Of a stretch of DNA of 64,000 bases, positions 52,500-61,459 are shown piece after piece. A model generated the notes under the pieces. The model saw only the letters and a list, made by a program, of their open reading frames with translations. It had not been told where the DNA came from and did no database searches. Every line of letters begins with the position of its first letter. Within the stretch, counting starts at the first letter, position 1. The stretch lies in NCBI RefSeq assembly GCF_014202075.1, contig NZ_JACHFZ010000001.1, positions 310,001 through 374,000 on the forward strand. Direction: 5' to 3'. Source of the DNA: Brevundimonas basaltis. Lineage in GTDB: Bacteria > Pseudomonadota > Alphaproteobacteria > Caulobacterales > Caulobacteraceae. Made by a program: the position numbers and the translations under genes.

Positions 52500-52769
52500 T
52501 CAGGCCTGACCGAGGTTACCGCGCGGGCTACCGCCGCTGCCCCCGCTGCCGGGCTCTCCGATCGGGCCTTCGCCCGGGGCGCCGAGCTGGATCCCGGCGC
52601 TCTTGAGGCCGTTGATTTCGTCCTGATTCAAGCCGGCGCGTCGCAGATCTGACCAATCCTGAAACGGGCGATGCTCAACGATGGTCGCCGCTTGTTCGCC
52701 GATCTGATCGATGCTCGCGAGGTCACCGGCGGAGGCGAGATTGAGGTAGACGGTCTGCTGCTGGGTCAC
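52500..52769 (-). CDS. Small helix-hairpin-helix protein
   Basis: The 89-residue product has a ComEA-like HhH motif: YLNLASAGDLASIDQIGEQA, then AATIVEHRPFQDWSDLRRA and a following helix (to residue 62), and a Gly/Pro/Ser-rich tail. It lacks a signal peptide, so it is cytoplasmic. GGAGG lies six bases before the GTG start, a good ribosome binding site. HhH domains bind DNA or nucleic acids; target unknown. Confidence 0.75.
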   Translation of the reverse strand: MTQQQTVYLNLASAGDLASIDQIGEQAATIVEHRPFQDWSDLRRAGLNQDEINGLKSAGIQLGAPGEGPIGEPGSGGSGGSPRGNLGQA

Positions 52770-52987
52770 GGGATTCCTCCGTTCTGATGTCCTGACCAGG
52801 CGCCTTGCCGGGGATACGGCGAGCCCTCTGAGCCATCGGCGAGAGATCCGACCCGTCCGGGGCAGGTCTCATGTTGCTTGTTGGTAATCGACCAGAGCGT
52901 TCGGGGTTCCGGGCAGCGGCCGTTGGGGACCGCACCAGATAGCCGTGTCGAGGGCGAGAGCCGGGCGCGCTCAACGTCGCCTGCCCG

Positions 52988-53005
52988 CATGACCAATAAT
53001 TCATG
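52988..53005. promoter_or_regulatory. Candidate TetR operator (CATGA-N8-TCATG)
   Basis: The inverted repeat CATGA-ccaataat-TCATG lies 56-73 bases before the TetR gene start, in the 291-base gap that otherwise has no gene. TetR repressors usually autoregulate through such repeats. Motif only. Confidence 0.3.
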
Positions 53006-53025
53006 TAAATGGCACTAACTCCAAC

Positions 53026-53053
53026 TTGACGGACGCCCATTTCGCGGTAATTG
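53026..53053 (+). promoter_or_regulatory. Candidate promoter of the TetR-glycosyltransferase pair
   Basis: TTGACG and TAATTG with a 16-base spacer lie just upstream of the ATG at 53061, so transcription would begin at or close to the start codon (a leaderless message). Confidence 0.3.
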
Positions 53054-53060
53054 GCCTCTC

Positions 53061-53693
53061 ATGAAAAAACAGCCCCTTTCCGAAACCCGTCGTCCCTATC
53101 AGCAGGGCGCCCGCGCCGCGGCGGCTGAGGCGACGGGGGAGCGGATTCTCACCGCCTTTCTGGCCCGCATAGAGGCCCAATGGTTCGAAGACATCACCCT
53201 TGAGGCCGTCGCCCGCGACGCCGGGGTGTCGGTCCAGACCGTGATCCGCCGGTTCGGCGGCAAGGATGGCCTGCTTGAGAGGGCAATGGGGCTGCTCGAC
53301 AGGGCGGTCCAGCGTCGCCGAAGCACCGAGCCCGGGGGCATCTCTCGCGCCATCGCTGTACTGACTGAAGACTACGAAGCTTCCGGCGACCTGGTTTGCC
53401 GTCTGCTCGATCAGGAGCAGCGGCATCCGGCCTTGAAGGTCGCAACCGACGCCGGGCGCGTGCACCACCGGGCCTGGCTGGCCGCCGTGTTCGCTGACTG
53501 GCTCGCCGATGCAGATCCCGCCGTCAACACCGCCCGGCTCGACGCCCTGGTTGTCGCCACGGATCTTTATGTCTGGAAGCTCCTGCGTCGTGACATGGGC
53601 CGGCCGGTTGACGCCTTCACCACCCTCTCTGAAACCCTGGTCCGCGCTGTCCTCGAGAAGGCTCCGCGGCAATCGATGGACGCTCCCCGATGA
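53061..53693 (+). CDS. TetR-family transcriptional regulator
   Basis: Ligand-responsive repressor. The 210-residue product has the N-terminal helix-turn-helix at about 45-66 (ITLEAVARDAGVSVQTVIRRFG is split here as ITLEAVARDAG and VSVQTVIRRFG), with an all-helical ligand domain after it. Its stop overlaps the ATG of a glycosyltransferase gene (ATGA), so it probably controls that gene and itself. Inducer unknown. Confidence 0.9.
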   Translation: MKKQPLSETRRPYQQGARAAAAEATGERILTAFLARIEAQWFEDITLEAVARDAGVSVQTVIRRFGGKDGLLERAMGLLDRAVQRRRSTEPGGISRAIAVLTEDYEASGDLVCRLLDQEQRHPALKVATDAGRVHHRAWLAAVFADWLADADPAVNTARLDALVVATDLYVWKLLRRDMGRPVDAFTTLSETLVRAVLEKAPRQSMDAPR

Positions 53694-54988
53694 TCGCCCA
53701 AAACACGCCTCCGGCTCGCTTCCTGTTCACGACCTGGGAGGGCGGCGGCAATGTCGCGCCGCCCATGACCCTGGCCGCCCAGTTGCGCCGGCGCGGGCAC
53801 AGTGTCCGCTTCATGTGCGACGAGGCCAGCCGCAGCGAAGCCGCTGCGGCGGGTGTGGTCTTCCGCCCGTGGACCCGGGCGCCCAACAGGCCGGACCGCA
53901 CCCGTGCGAGCGATCCCACCCGCGACTGGGATGTGGCCTCCTCGGCCGAAGGATTCCAGCGCATGCTGGCGACGATCATGGCCGGCGCCGCGGACCGTTA
54001 CGCCGCTGACGTCCTGGAGGAACTGCGCCGCGAGCCGGCCGACTTGGTCGTCACCAGCGAAATGCTGCTGGGAGTCATGGCCGCCTGCGAGAGCATCGGC
54101 CAATTGCACGCGGTCTTCGCAGCGAACCTGTGCATCTACCCGGTAGAGGGCATGCCCATATTCGGGCCCGGTCTGCCGCCGGCCCGGACCGACGCAGAGC
54201 GAGCGTTGCACGCCGAGATCGCGGCGGGCTCGGTGGCGATGTTCGATGGCGGCCTGCCGGCGCTGAATGCCGCTCGCGAGCGCTTGGGGCTGGGACCGCT
54301 CGACCACCTGTGCAACCAGATCGACTCGAACGCCGCCTATCTGCTGGGGACGGCCCGGGCGTTCGATTTTCCCGCCGCCTTGCCCGATCGAATGACCTAT
54401 GTCGGACCGCAGCTCGGCGCGCCGGCCTGGACGGACGACTGGAACGCACCGTGGGAGCCGACGGATGGCCGCCCGCTGGTCGTGGTCGGCATGAGCTCGA
54501 CCTTCCAGAACCACGCCGGGGTGCTCCAGGCGGTGATCGACGCCGCGGCCAACCTGCCGGTGCGGGCCGTGGTGACCCTCGCCGACATCCATCCCGACGA
54601 GGTCATCGCCGCCCGTAATGTCTGGCTGGTCAGAAGCGCGCCGCATGACGCCCTGATGCGCGAGGCCACGCTCGTCGTGACTCACGGCGGCCACGGCACG
54701 GTGATGCGGGCGCTGAAGCACCGACTGCCGATGCTGGTTATTCCGCATGGTCGCGACCAGGACGAGAACGCCGTGCGCGTCGCCAGCCGCGGCGCCGGTC
54801 TGACGCTGCCGCCCGACGCGGGCGTGATGCAGATCACCCGTGCGCTTGAGCGGCTCCTGGCCGACGACAGCTTCCGCCGCTCGGCCGATCAGCTGGGGCA
54901 GGCGATTGCGGATGAAACGGCGGCCACGACCGCGGTCCAAACCCTCGAGCGGCTGGTCATGGGCACGACCTGCGCAGCCGCCGCTTGA
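53690..54988 (+). CDS. GT1-family (UGT/MGT-like) glycosyltransferase
   Basis: The 432-residue product has the GT-B fold: an N-terminal half with FTTWEGGGNVAPPMTLAAQL and LRRRGHSVRFM, and a C-terminal nucleotide-sugar site THGGHGTVMRALKHRLPM (H332, H335) followed by PHGRDQDENAVRVA. Related enzymes glycosylate macrolides, flavonoids or sterols. The TetR gene overlapping its start suggests detoxification or secondary metabolite modification. Acceptor unknown. Confidence 0.88.
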   Translation: MIAQNTPPARFLFTTWEGGGNVAPPMTLAAQLRRRGHSVRFMCDEASRSEAAAAGVVFRPWTRAPNRPDRTRASDPTRDWDVASSAEGFQRMLATIMAGAADRYAADVLEELRREPADLVVTSEMLLGVMAACESIGQLHAVFAANLCIYPVEGMPIFGPGLPPARTDAERALHAEIAAGSVAMFDGGLPALNAARERLGLGPLDHLCNQIDSNAAYLLGTARAFDFPAALPDRMTYVGPQLGAPAWTDDWNAPWEPTDGRPLVVVGMSSTFQNHAGVLQAVIDAAANLPVRAVVTLADIHPDEVIAARNVWLVRSAPHDALMREATLVVTHGGHGTVMRALKHRLPMLVIPHGRDQDENAVRVASRGAGLTLPPDAGVMQITRALERLLADDSFRRSADQLGQAIADETAATTAVQTLERLVMGTTCAAAA

Positions 54989-55023
54989 TTCAGGGTTGCG
55001 CCTGGCGCCAAAGCCGGAACCCG

Positions 55024-55113
55024 TGGCGGACAGGGTGGGATTCGAACCCACGGTAGGCTCACACCTACGGCGGTTTTCAAGACCGCTGCCTTAAACCACT
55101 CGGCCACCTGTCC
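55024..55113 (-). tRNA. tRNA-Ser (TGA anticodon)
   Basis: Minus strand, 90 nt class II tRNA. The acceptor GGACAGG pairs with CCTGTCC, the anticodon stem GCGGT/ACCGC encloses TGA (55079-55077), a long variable arm (GTAGGTGTGAGCCTAC) follows, the T arm has GGTTCGAATCC, and CCA is encoded. Confidence 0.96.
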
Positions 55114-55209
55114 GTGTCCTGCGAGCGGACCCGCCGCATAGCGCCAAACCTTCCATTAACCCAAGCGGAAATCTCTTCCGTCATCCTCGCGGCCTTCAAA
55201 GGCGAGGCT

Positions 55210-56049
55210 ATGACTACGAAGTTTCTTAAAGGGGTTCTGGTCGCGGGACTGATGTCCCTGCTGGCCGCCTGCGCGAGCGGGGCCGGATCTTCCGCGCGGC
55301 CCGCCATGCCCGTGGTCACGGATCCGGCTCCGATCGTCTCGGGGACCATGCGGCCGTACCAGATCCGTGGCCGCTGGTATCGGCCGGAAGAGCAACCGGA
55401 CTATGATGAGACGGGCCTGGCTTCCTGGTACGGCGACCAATTCCACGGCCGACCCACCGCCACCGGCGAGCGTTTCGACATGAACGCCCTGACCGCCGCC
55501 CACAAGACATTGCCGCTGCCGGGGCTGGTGGAGGTCACCAATCTGGAGAACGGCCGGCGCGTCGTCCTGCGAGTCAATGATCGGGGTCCGTTCGTCGACG
55601 GACGCATCATCGACCTGTCGCGTGGGGCCGCCGACGCCCTCGACCTGCGCCGTGCCGGCGTGGGGGAGGTGAGGGTGCGCTATCTCGGCCGCGCCCCGCG
55701 TCAGGGCGGCGGTTCGACGGTTCAGTACGCTGAGGCGCGGCCGTCGGCGCCCGCACCGTCCCCAGGCCCCACCCCATATCTGCCGGGACCGGCCGCAACG
55801 CCGCCTCCGCTGCACCTCGCGGCCTCCTCGCGCCCCGGCGTCTGGATCCAGGCAGGCAGTTGGAGCAACCCCCGGGAGGCCCGTCGGGCCGCTGACCGGC
55901 TGGGCGGCGGCGTCATCGTCGAGGAGTCGGCTTCCGGCCAGTTCCGGGTGCTGGTCGGTCCCTGGCCGGACACCGGGACGGCCGAGCGCTCGCGGCGCGC
56001 GGTGATCTCGCGGGGTTATCCCGAGGCCGTGATGATTTCCGGCGACTAG
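55210..56049 (+). CDS. rlpA: RlpA-like septal ring lytic transglycosylase
   Basis: Outer-membrane lipoprotein acting on peptidoglycan at division sites. The 279-residue product has a lipoprotein signal (lipobox LLAAC, Cys21), a double-psi beta-barrel (about 68-155) with [25 protein letters not shown] and VNDRGPF (Asp124), a Pro-rich linker, and a C-terminal SPOR domain (about 205-279) that binds denuded glycan. The ATG at 55210 was chosen because the signal peptide starts there. Confidence 0.93.
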   Translation: MTTKFLKGVLVAGLMSLLAACASGAGSSARPAMPVVTDPAPIVSGTMRPYQIRGRWYRPEEQPDYDETGLASWYGDQFHGRPTATGERFDMNALTAAHKTLPLPGLVEVTNLENGRRVVLRVNDRGPFVDGRIIDLSRGAADALDLRRAGVGEVRVRYLGRAPRQGGGSTVQYAEARPSAPAPSPGPTPYLPGPAATPPPLHLAASSRPGVWIQAGSWSNPREARRAADRLGGGVIVEESASGQFRVLVGPWPDTGTAERSRRAVISRGYPEAVMISGD

Positions 56050-56088
56050 ACCCTTCCGCAACCGGGTCGGCGCCGCCATTGTGCGCCC

Positions 56089-56715
56089 GTGACTCAGGGC
56101 AGATTCATCACGTTCGAGGGCGGCGAGGGGACCGGCAAGTCGACCCAGGTCGCCCGGCTGGTGGACCGCTTGCACGCCCGTAATCTCGATGTGGTCCAAA
56201 CCCGCGAACCGGGAGGGTCGCAGGGGGCGGAGGAGATCCGCAATCTCGCCCTCAACGGCGACGCCGGGCGCTGGTCGCCGGTGACCGAGACCCTGCTGAT
56301 GTTCGCCGCCCGCTCGGACCATCTGGAGCGTACCATCCGCCCGGCGCTCGAAGCCGGCCGCTGGGTGGTCTGCGATCGCTTCGCCGACTCCAGCCGGGCG
56401 TATCAGGGCGCCGGCGGCGGCACGCCGGCCGAATTCATCGAGACCCTCGATGCCGCCATCGTCGGCCGGACACAGCCGAACCTGACCCTTATCTTCGATC
56501 TGCCCGTCGAGATCGGGTTGGAGCGGGCCTTCGGGCGCGGGCTGTTCGAAACCCGATTCGAGTCGAAGGGGCTGGAGTTTCACCAACGGCTGCGGCGTGG
56601 CTTTCTCGACATCGCCGACGCCCATCCCGAACGCTGCGTGGTGATCGACGCGGACGGCGATCAGGATGCGGTCGAGGCGCGGGTCTGGGCCGCCGTCGAG
56701 GCGCTCCTGCCGTGA
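56089..56715 (+). CDS. tmk: Thymidylate kinase
   Basis: Phosphorylates dTMP to dTDP. The 208-residue P-loop kinase starts with GTG and has FEGGEGTGKST (P-loop), TREPGGSQGAEEIR and DRFADSSRAYQG. In many alphaproteobacteria dacA lies before tmk and is absent here. The next gene, holB, overlaps its stop. Confidence 0.96.
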   Translation: MTQGRFITFEGGEGTGKSTQVARLVDRLHARNLDVVQTREPGGSQGAEEIRNLALNGDAGRWSPVTETLLMFAARSDHLERTIRPALEAGRWVVCDRFADSSRAYQGAGGGTPAEFIETLDAAIVGRTQPNLTLIFDLPVEIGLERAFGRGLFETRFESKGLEFHQRLRRGFLDIADAHPERCVVIDADGDQDAVEARVWAAVEALLP

Positions 56716-57689
56716 GCGAGCACCCGCGCGACCGCTTCGATCTGATCCCCGACGCCGCCGCCGAGGCCGCCTTTCTCGACGCCTTCGACAAGGGGCGGCT
56801 GCATCACGCCTGGCTGCTCTGCGGGGTCGAGGGCTCCGGCAAGGCGACCTTCGCCTTCCGCGCCGCCCGTCGGCTGCTGGGAGCCACTCCGGATCCCGCG
56901 CGCGGCCTTCTGGGCACGCGGCCAGACGATCCCGTCGCCCGGCTCGTCACCGCGCGGTCCCATCCTGACCTGCTTCTGCTCGAACGCGCCGTCGAGGGCG
57001 GCAAAACGAAGAAGTCGATCTCGGTCGATCAGGCCCGCGATCTGCCGGAATTCTTCTCCAAGAGCCCGTCGCAGGCCCGCTATCGCGTCGCCATTATCGA
57101 CGCCGCCGACGATCTGAACCTCAACGCCGCCAACGCCTTGCTTAAGGTTCTTGAGGAACCGCCCGAGCGCGGCGTGCTGTTCCTCGTCACCCACGCCCCC
57201 GGCCGGCTGTTACCGACCATCCGCTCGCGCTGCCGTCGGCTGGCGTTTCCGGTCTGGCCGCAGCACGCGCTGGAGGATCTGGTCCGCAACCGCACCGGCG
57301 TGCCCTCGTCCGAGGCCGCCCGCATCGCCGGCATGGCCGCCGGTTCCCCCGGTCAGGCCCTGGCCCTCGCCTCCGGCGCCACGCTCGAGGCCGACCAGCT
57401 GGCCCAGGCCTGGGTCGCCGCGCCCGAGCTCGACCGCGCTGAGGTCATGGCCGTCGCCGACAAGTTCCGCGGCGCCGAGGGGCAGGAGCGGTTCGAGACC
57501 CTGATGGACCGGCTGATCGCCGCCGTGAAGCTGCGCGCGCTCGAGGAAGGCAAGTCCGGGGCCCGCTGGGCCGAGCTGTGGGAGCGGTTGTCCGAGTTGC
57601 CGGACCGCGCCGCCGCCATCAATCTCGACCGCGCCGATGTGCTGGCCGGCGCCCTCGCCGACCTGCAGCGCACCAAGGCCCGCGCCTGA
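56712..57689 (+). CDS. holB: DNA polymerase III delta' subunit
   Basis: Clamp-loader subunit. The 325-residue AAA+ product has a P-loop-like GVEGSGKAT (38-46), ISVDQARDLPEFF, and ALLKVLEEPPERGVLFLVTH. It lacks the zinc-finger cysteines of E. coli HolB. It starts with GTG overlapping tmk and its stop overlaps tatD. The metG gene often found between holB and tatD in related genomes is absent. Confidence 0.93.
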   Translation: MSEHPRDRFDLIPDAAAEAAFLDAFDKGRLHHAWLLCGVEGSGKATFAFRAARRLLGATPDPARGLLGTRPDDPVARLVTARSHPDLLLLERAVEGGKTKKSISVDQARDLPEFFSKSPSQARYRVAIIDAADDLNLNAANALLKVLEEPPERGVLFLVTHAPGRLLPTIRSRCRRLAFPVWPQHALEDLVRNRTGVPSSEAARIAGMAAGSPGQALALASGATLEADQLAQAWVAAPELDRAEVMAVADKFRGAEGQERFETLMDRLIAAVKLRALEEGKSGARWAELWERLSELPDRAAAINLDRADVLAGALADLQRTKARA

Positions 57690-58477
57690 TGCTGATCGAC
57701 AGCCACGTCAACCTGCACGCCCCCCAGTTCGACGAGGACCGCGACGCCGTCATCGCCCGCGCCCGCGAGGCCGGCGTCGGCCTGATGGTCGAGATTTCCG
57801 ACAAGCTGTCGACCTTCGAGGCCACCCACGGCCTGGCCATGGCCCACGACGACATCTGGGCCACCGTCGGCGTTCATCCGCACGAGGCGAAGGATTACGC
57901 CGACCTGAGCGCCGACCGGCTGGTCGAATTGGCCGCCCGGCCCAGGATCGTCGGCATCGGCGAATGCGGCCTCGACTTCCATTACGACCTGAGCCCGCGC
58001 GACGTGCAGGCGGCCGTGTTTCGCCAGCATATCGAGGCGGCCCGCCGCACCGGGTTCCCGTTGGTGGTCCACACCCGCGAGGCCGACGCCGTCATGGCCG
58101 ACATTCTGACGGAGGCGCAGGCGAGAGGCCCCTTCCGCTTCTTGATGCACTGCTACACCAGCGGACCGGAACTGGCGGAAAAGGCGGCGGAACTGGGCGC
58201 ATGGTTCTCGGTGTCCGGCATCGCCACCTTCAAGGCCGCCGCCGAGGTCCGCGAGATCATCGCCGCCCTGCCCGCCGACCGCATCGTCGTCGAGACCGAC
58301 TGCCCCTACCTGGCCCCCGTGCCCCACCGCGGCCGCCGCAACGAGCCGGCGTACGTCGGTCACGTCCTCGACAAGCTGGCCGAGATCCGCGGCTGGTCCC
58401 GCGACGAGGCCGAGGCCCGCACCACCGACGCCTTCTTCGCCCTGTTCGACCGCATCCCCCGACCGGAGGGCGCATGA
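57689..58477 (+). CDS. tatD: TatD-family metal-dependent hydrolase
   Basis: Member of the TatD DNase family. The 262-residue TIM-barrel product has GIGECGLDFHYD (Glu92), PLVVHTREAD (His128), MHCYTSG (His154) and VETDCPYLAP (Asp204). The usual N-terminal HxH metal pair is instead DSHVNLH: His6 is present and the second position is Asn8, so one metal ligand may be lost or replaced by His10. The ATG overlaps holB and the stop overlaps the next gene. Confidence 0.92.
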   Translation: MLIDSHVNLHAPQFDEDRDAVIARAREAGVGLMVEISDKLSTFEATHGLAMAHDDIWATVGVHPHEAKDYADLSADRLVELAARPRIVGIGECGLDFHYDLSPRDVQAAVFRQHIEAARRTGFPLVVHTREADAVMADILTEAQARGPFRFLMHCYTSGPELAEKAAELGAWFSVSGIATFKAAAEVREIIAALPADRIVVETDCPYLAPVPHRGRRNEPAYVGHVLDKLAEIRGWSRDEAEARTTDAFFALFDRIPRPEGA

Positions 58478-59277
58478 GCGCGCCGGGCGAACTTGAGGTC
58501 GTCATCCTCGGCTGCGGCTCGTCCGGCGGCGTGCCGCGCGGCGACGGCGACTGGGGCGCCTGCGATCCGGCGGAGCCGAAGAACCGCCGCCTGCGCTGCT
58601 CCCTGCTGATTCGGCGCCACGGCCCCGGGGGCGTCACCAGCGTGCTGATCGACACCTCGCCCGACCTGCGTCAGCAGATGCTGGCCGCCAGCGTCCGCCA
58701 CATCGACGCCGTCCTCTACACCCACGACCATGCCGACCAGACCCACGGCGTCGACGACCTGCGCGTGTTCGCCATGCGCGCCCGCCGCCGCATCCCCGCC
58801 TTCATGGACGCCGCCACCCACGCGGCGATGCACGGCCGGTTCCGCTACATCTTCGAGAGCGTCGAGGGCTATCCCGCCATCCTCGACGCCCACCCCCTGC
58901 CGCCGCACGGCCAGGCCTGGTCCGTCGACGGCCCCGGCGGCCCGATCCCCGTCGTCACCTTCGACCAGGCCCACGGGCCGATCCGCTCGGTCGGTTACCG
59001 CATCGGCGCCGTAGCCTACTCCAGCGACGTCTCCGATCTCGATGACGCCGCCCTTGAGGCGGTGCGCGGCTGCGACCTCTGGATCGTCGACGCCCTGCGA
59101 TGGACCGCGCACCCGACCCACGCCCATGTCGAGAAGACGCTGGGCTGGATCAACCGGGCGCAGGTTAAGAAGGCCGTGCTGACCAACCTTCATCTCGATC
59201 TGGATTTCAATGCTTTGTCGGCGGCGGTTCCACCGAACGTCGAGGTCGCTTTCGACGGCTGGACGGCTCGCTTCTAG
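58474..59277 (+). CDS. PhnP-like metallo-beta-lactamase-fold hydrolase
   Basis: Family hydrolysing cyclic phosphoribosyl or related phosphodiesters. The 267-residue product has GCGSSGGVPRGDG and NRRLRCSLLI near the N-terminus, and the metal motif THDHADQTHGVDDLR, where the expected final His of HxHxDH is Gln89 and His91 follows two residues later. The ATG overlaps tatD. It is convergent with the permease gene. Substrate not known. Confidence 0.88.
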   Translation: MSAPGELEVVILGCGSSGGVPRGDGDWGACDPAEPKNRRLRCSLLIRRHGPGGVTSVLIDTSPDLRQQMLAASVRHIDAVLYTHDHADQTHGVDDLRVFAMRARRRIPAFMDAATHAAMHGRFRYIFESVEGYPAILDAHPLPPHGQAWSVDGPGGPIPVVTFDQAHGPIRSVGYRIGAVAYSSDVSDLDDAALEAVRGCDLWIVDALRWTAHPTHAHVEKTLGWINRAQVKKAVLTNLHLDLDFNALSAAVPPNVEVAFDGWTARF

Positions 59278-59280
59278 CGA

Positions 59281-60332
59281 TCAGGCCTGCCCCGGCGTCG
59301 ATATGTCCTCGCCCAGCGTCCGCCGCAGGTAGAGCAGCCGCACATTGACGAACAGCACGACCAGCAGCGGTGTCGCCACGAACACGCCGAGGAAGCCAAA
59401 CAGGGTCCCGAAAGCCAGAATCCCGAACAGGGTCAGGACTGGCGGCAACTTCACCGCCCGCTTCTGGATGAACGGATAGATCAGGTTGCCCTCGACCTGC
59501 TGGACGATAATGTAGACCAGCAGCGTCCACGCCATCAGCTCCCAGCCGCCTTGCGCCGCCACCAGCAGGGCCGGGACTGCGCCCGCAATGGAACCCACGA
59601 TGGGTACGAAGGCCAGGAGCCCGGCGATCAAACCCAGCGCCAGCGGCGAAGGCAGGCCGATCAGAGCCACGCCGATCCCGGTCATCACGCCGACGACGAC
59701 CATGTCGGTCAACTGGCCGAGCAGCCAGGCTTTCAAAGCCTGCCCTGTCGCATTGGCTGACTCGCGCATGGCCTCTCGCCGGGGCGGCGGGAACAACAGG
59801 ATCGCGCCGTCGCGATAGAGCCGGGGGCTGACGGCGAGAAACACGCCGGCGATGACCAGCAGCACCAGGCTGGTTGCCACGCTGACGGCCGAGATGGCGT
59901 AGCCGCCCACCCGTCCGACGAGGCCGCCGGCGCCCCCCATCAAGCCGGAGCCGTCGATACGCGCGATCTGCTCCCCGAATGGCCAGGTGGAGACCAGTGC
60001 GCGCAGTTCCGTCGTCGAGGTGGGAATGTTCGCCGCAAGCTGGCGCGTCTGCTCAGCCAGCACGGACCCGACAGCCAGAACGACCCGGTCAGAACCGTCA
60101 CCACGATCAGTCCGGCCAGGGCGACGGCCAGCCCGTCGGAAACGGGGGTGCGGGCCGCGATCGGGTCACTGATGCTGCGCAGCAGGACCGCTACGATGAC
60201 CGCCGAGAAGGCCAGCAGCAGGACGCCGCTCAACTGCCAGATCAGGAACAGGCCGGCGGCGACGCCGAACACGTACAACGTCCGTCGCGCGAACGCAGGA
60301 TCGACGCCTTTGCTGTCCGACGAACTCGCCAT
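59281..60332 (-). pseudogene. AI-2E/PerM-family permease, frameshifted
   Basis: An inner-membrane permease of the AI-2E (PerM/TqsA) family in two frames. The first part reads from ATG 60332 to about 60070 (VVTVLTGSFWLSG then out of frame), and the second continues in another frame as LAEQTRQLAANIP to the stop at 59281. One base added near 60070-60073 restores FWLFGSVLAEQ, a family-like join, and a total of about 350 residues, the usual length. Either a real inactivating deletion or a sequencing error. Confidence 0.85.
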
Positions 60333-60376
60333 CCCCTCCTAACTGCGAGGCTGGGGTAGGGTTCAACCGCGCGACG

Positions 60377-61384
60377 TCAGGCGCGATGCATCAACCGGGC
60401 GGCCTGAGGGGCGAAATAGCTCAAAACTCCTGCGCATCCGGCCCGCTTGAAGGCGTGCAGGCTTTCCAGAATGGCCCGCTCTTCGTCCAGCCAGCCATTG
60501 GCCATGGCCGCCCGCATCATCGCGTATTCCCCGGAGACCTGATAGGCGAATGTCGGAACCTGGAATGTTCGACTAACCCGCTGAACAATATCAAGATACA
60601 GCATCCCCGGCTTGACCATGACCGCGTCCGCCCCCTCCGAGATGTCCATGGCCACCTCGCGCAGCGCCTCGTCGCTGTTGGCGTAGTCCATCTGATAGGT
60701 CTTCTTGTCGCCGGTCAGCGCCTTGGCAGACCCTACCGCGTCCCGATACGGCCCGTAGAAGGCCGAGGCGTATTTGGCGGCGTAGGACAGGATCATCACG
60801 TCTGACAGGCCATTGGCTTCCAGCGCCTCACGGATGGCCTGCACCCGCCCGTCCATCATGTCCGACGGCGCCACCACGTCGGCCCCGGCGTGGGCGTGGA
60901 CGAAGGCCTGTTCGGCCAGCCGCTCCAGCGTCGTGTCATTGACGATCCGATCGTCCTCCAGCACCCCGTCGTGACCGTGGTCCGTGTAGCAGTCCAACGC
61001 CACGTCGGTGATCACCCCAACTTCCGGCGCAGCGTCCTTTATCGCCTTGATGCAGTCGGGAATGAGACCATCCGGATCGGTTGCGCCGGTGCCGACGCCG
61101 TCCTTGATCGCCCCGTCGACATTGGGAAACAGGGCGACGGCCGGAATGCCCAGGTCGCGCGCCTCGACCGCCGCCTTCGCCGCCGCCTTGGGGCTCAGCC
61201 GGAACACGCCCGGCATCGAGGCCACCGCCACGCGCTCGTCCGCTCCGTCATGCACGATCAGCGGCCAGACCAGATCGGCCGGCGTCAGGGTCGTCTCGGC
61301 GACCAGCCGCCGCACCCACGGCTGGCTGCGCAGCCGTCGGGGACGGGCGTAGGGAAAGGCGGCGGGCGCGAACGGCTGGGTCAT
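60377..61384 (-). CDS. hemB: Delta-aminolevulinic acid dehydratase (porphobilinogen synthase)
   Basis: Condenses two 5-aminolevulinates to porphobilinogen in heme and cobalamin synthesis. The 335-residue product has Schiff-base lysines Lys204 (LSYAAKYASAF) and Lys258 (MVKPGMLYLD). The region DCYTDHGHDG lacks the cysteine-rich zinc site, so it is the Mg-type enzyme. It lies 44 bases upstream of the permease on the same strand. Confidence 0.97.
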   Translation of the reverse strand: MTQPFAPAAFPYARPRRLRSQPWVRRLVAETTLTPADLVWPLIVHDGADERVAVASMPGVFRLSPKAAAKAAVEARDLGIPAVALFPNVDGAIKDGVGTGATDPDGLIPDCIKAIKDAAPEVGVITDVALDCYTDHGHDGVLEDDRIVNDTTLERLAEQAFVHAHAGADVVAPSDMMDGRVQAIREALEANGLSDVMILSYAAKYASAFYGPYRDAVGSAKALTGDKKTYQMDYANSDEALREVAMDISEGADAVMVKPGMLYLDIVQRVSRTFQVPTFAYQVSGEYAMMRAAMANGWLDEERAILESLHAFKRAGCAGVLSYFAPQAARLMHRA

Positions 61385-61459
61385 GGCGCCTCATAGCTCC
61401 CTTCTCCCAATCGGAGAAGGTTTGCCCTAGAAGGCCCGCAAAGACTCGAGGAAACACCC

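Noticed and set aside
52723..53040. 105-codon minus-strand frame before the TetR gene
   Set aside because: No ribosome site, Arg/Pro-rich translation and overlap with the HhH gene start; no family match.
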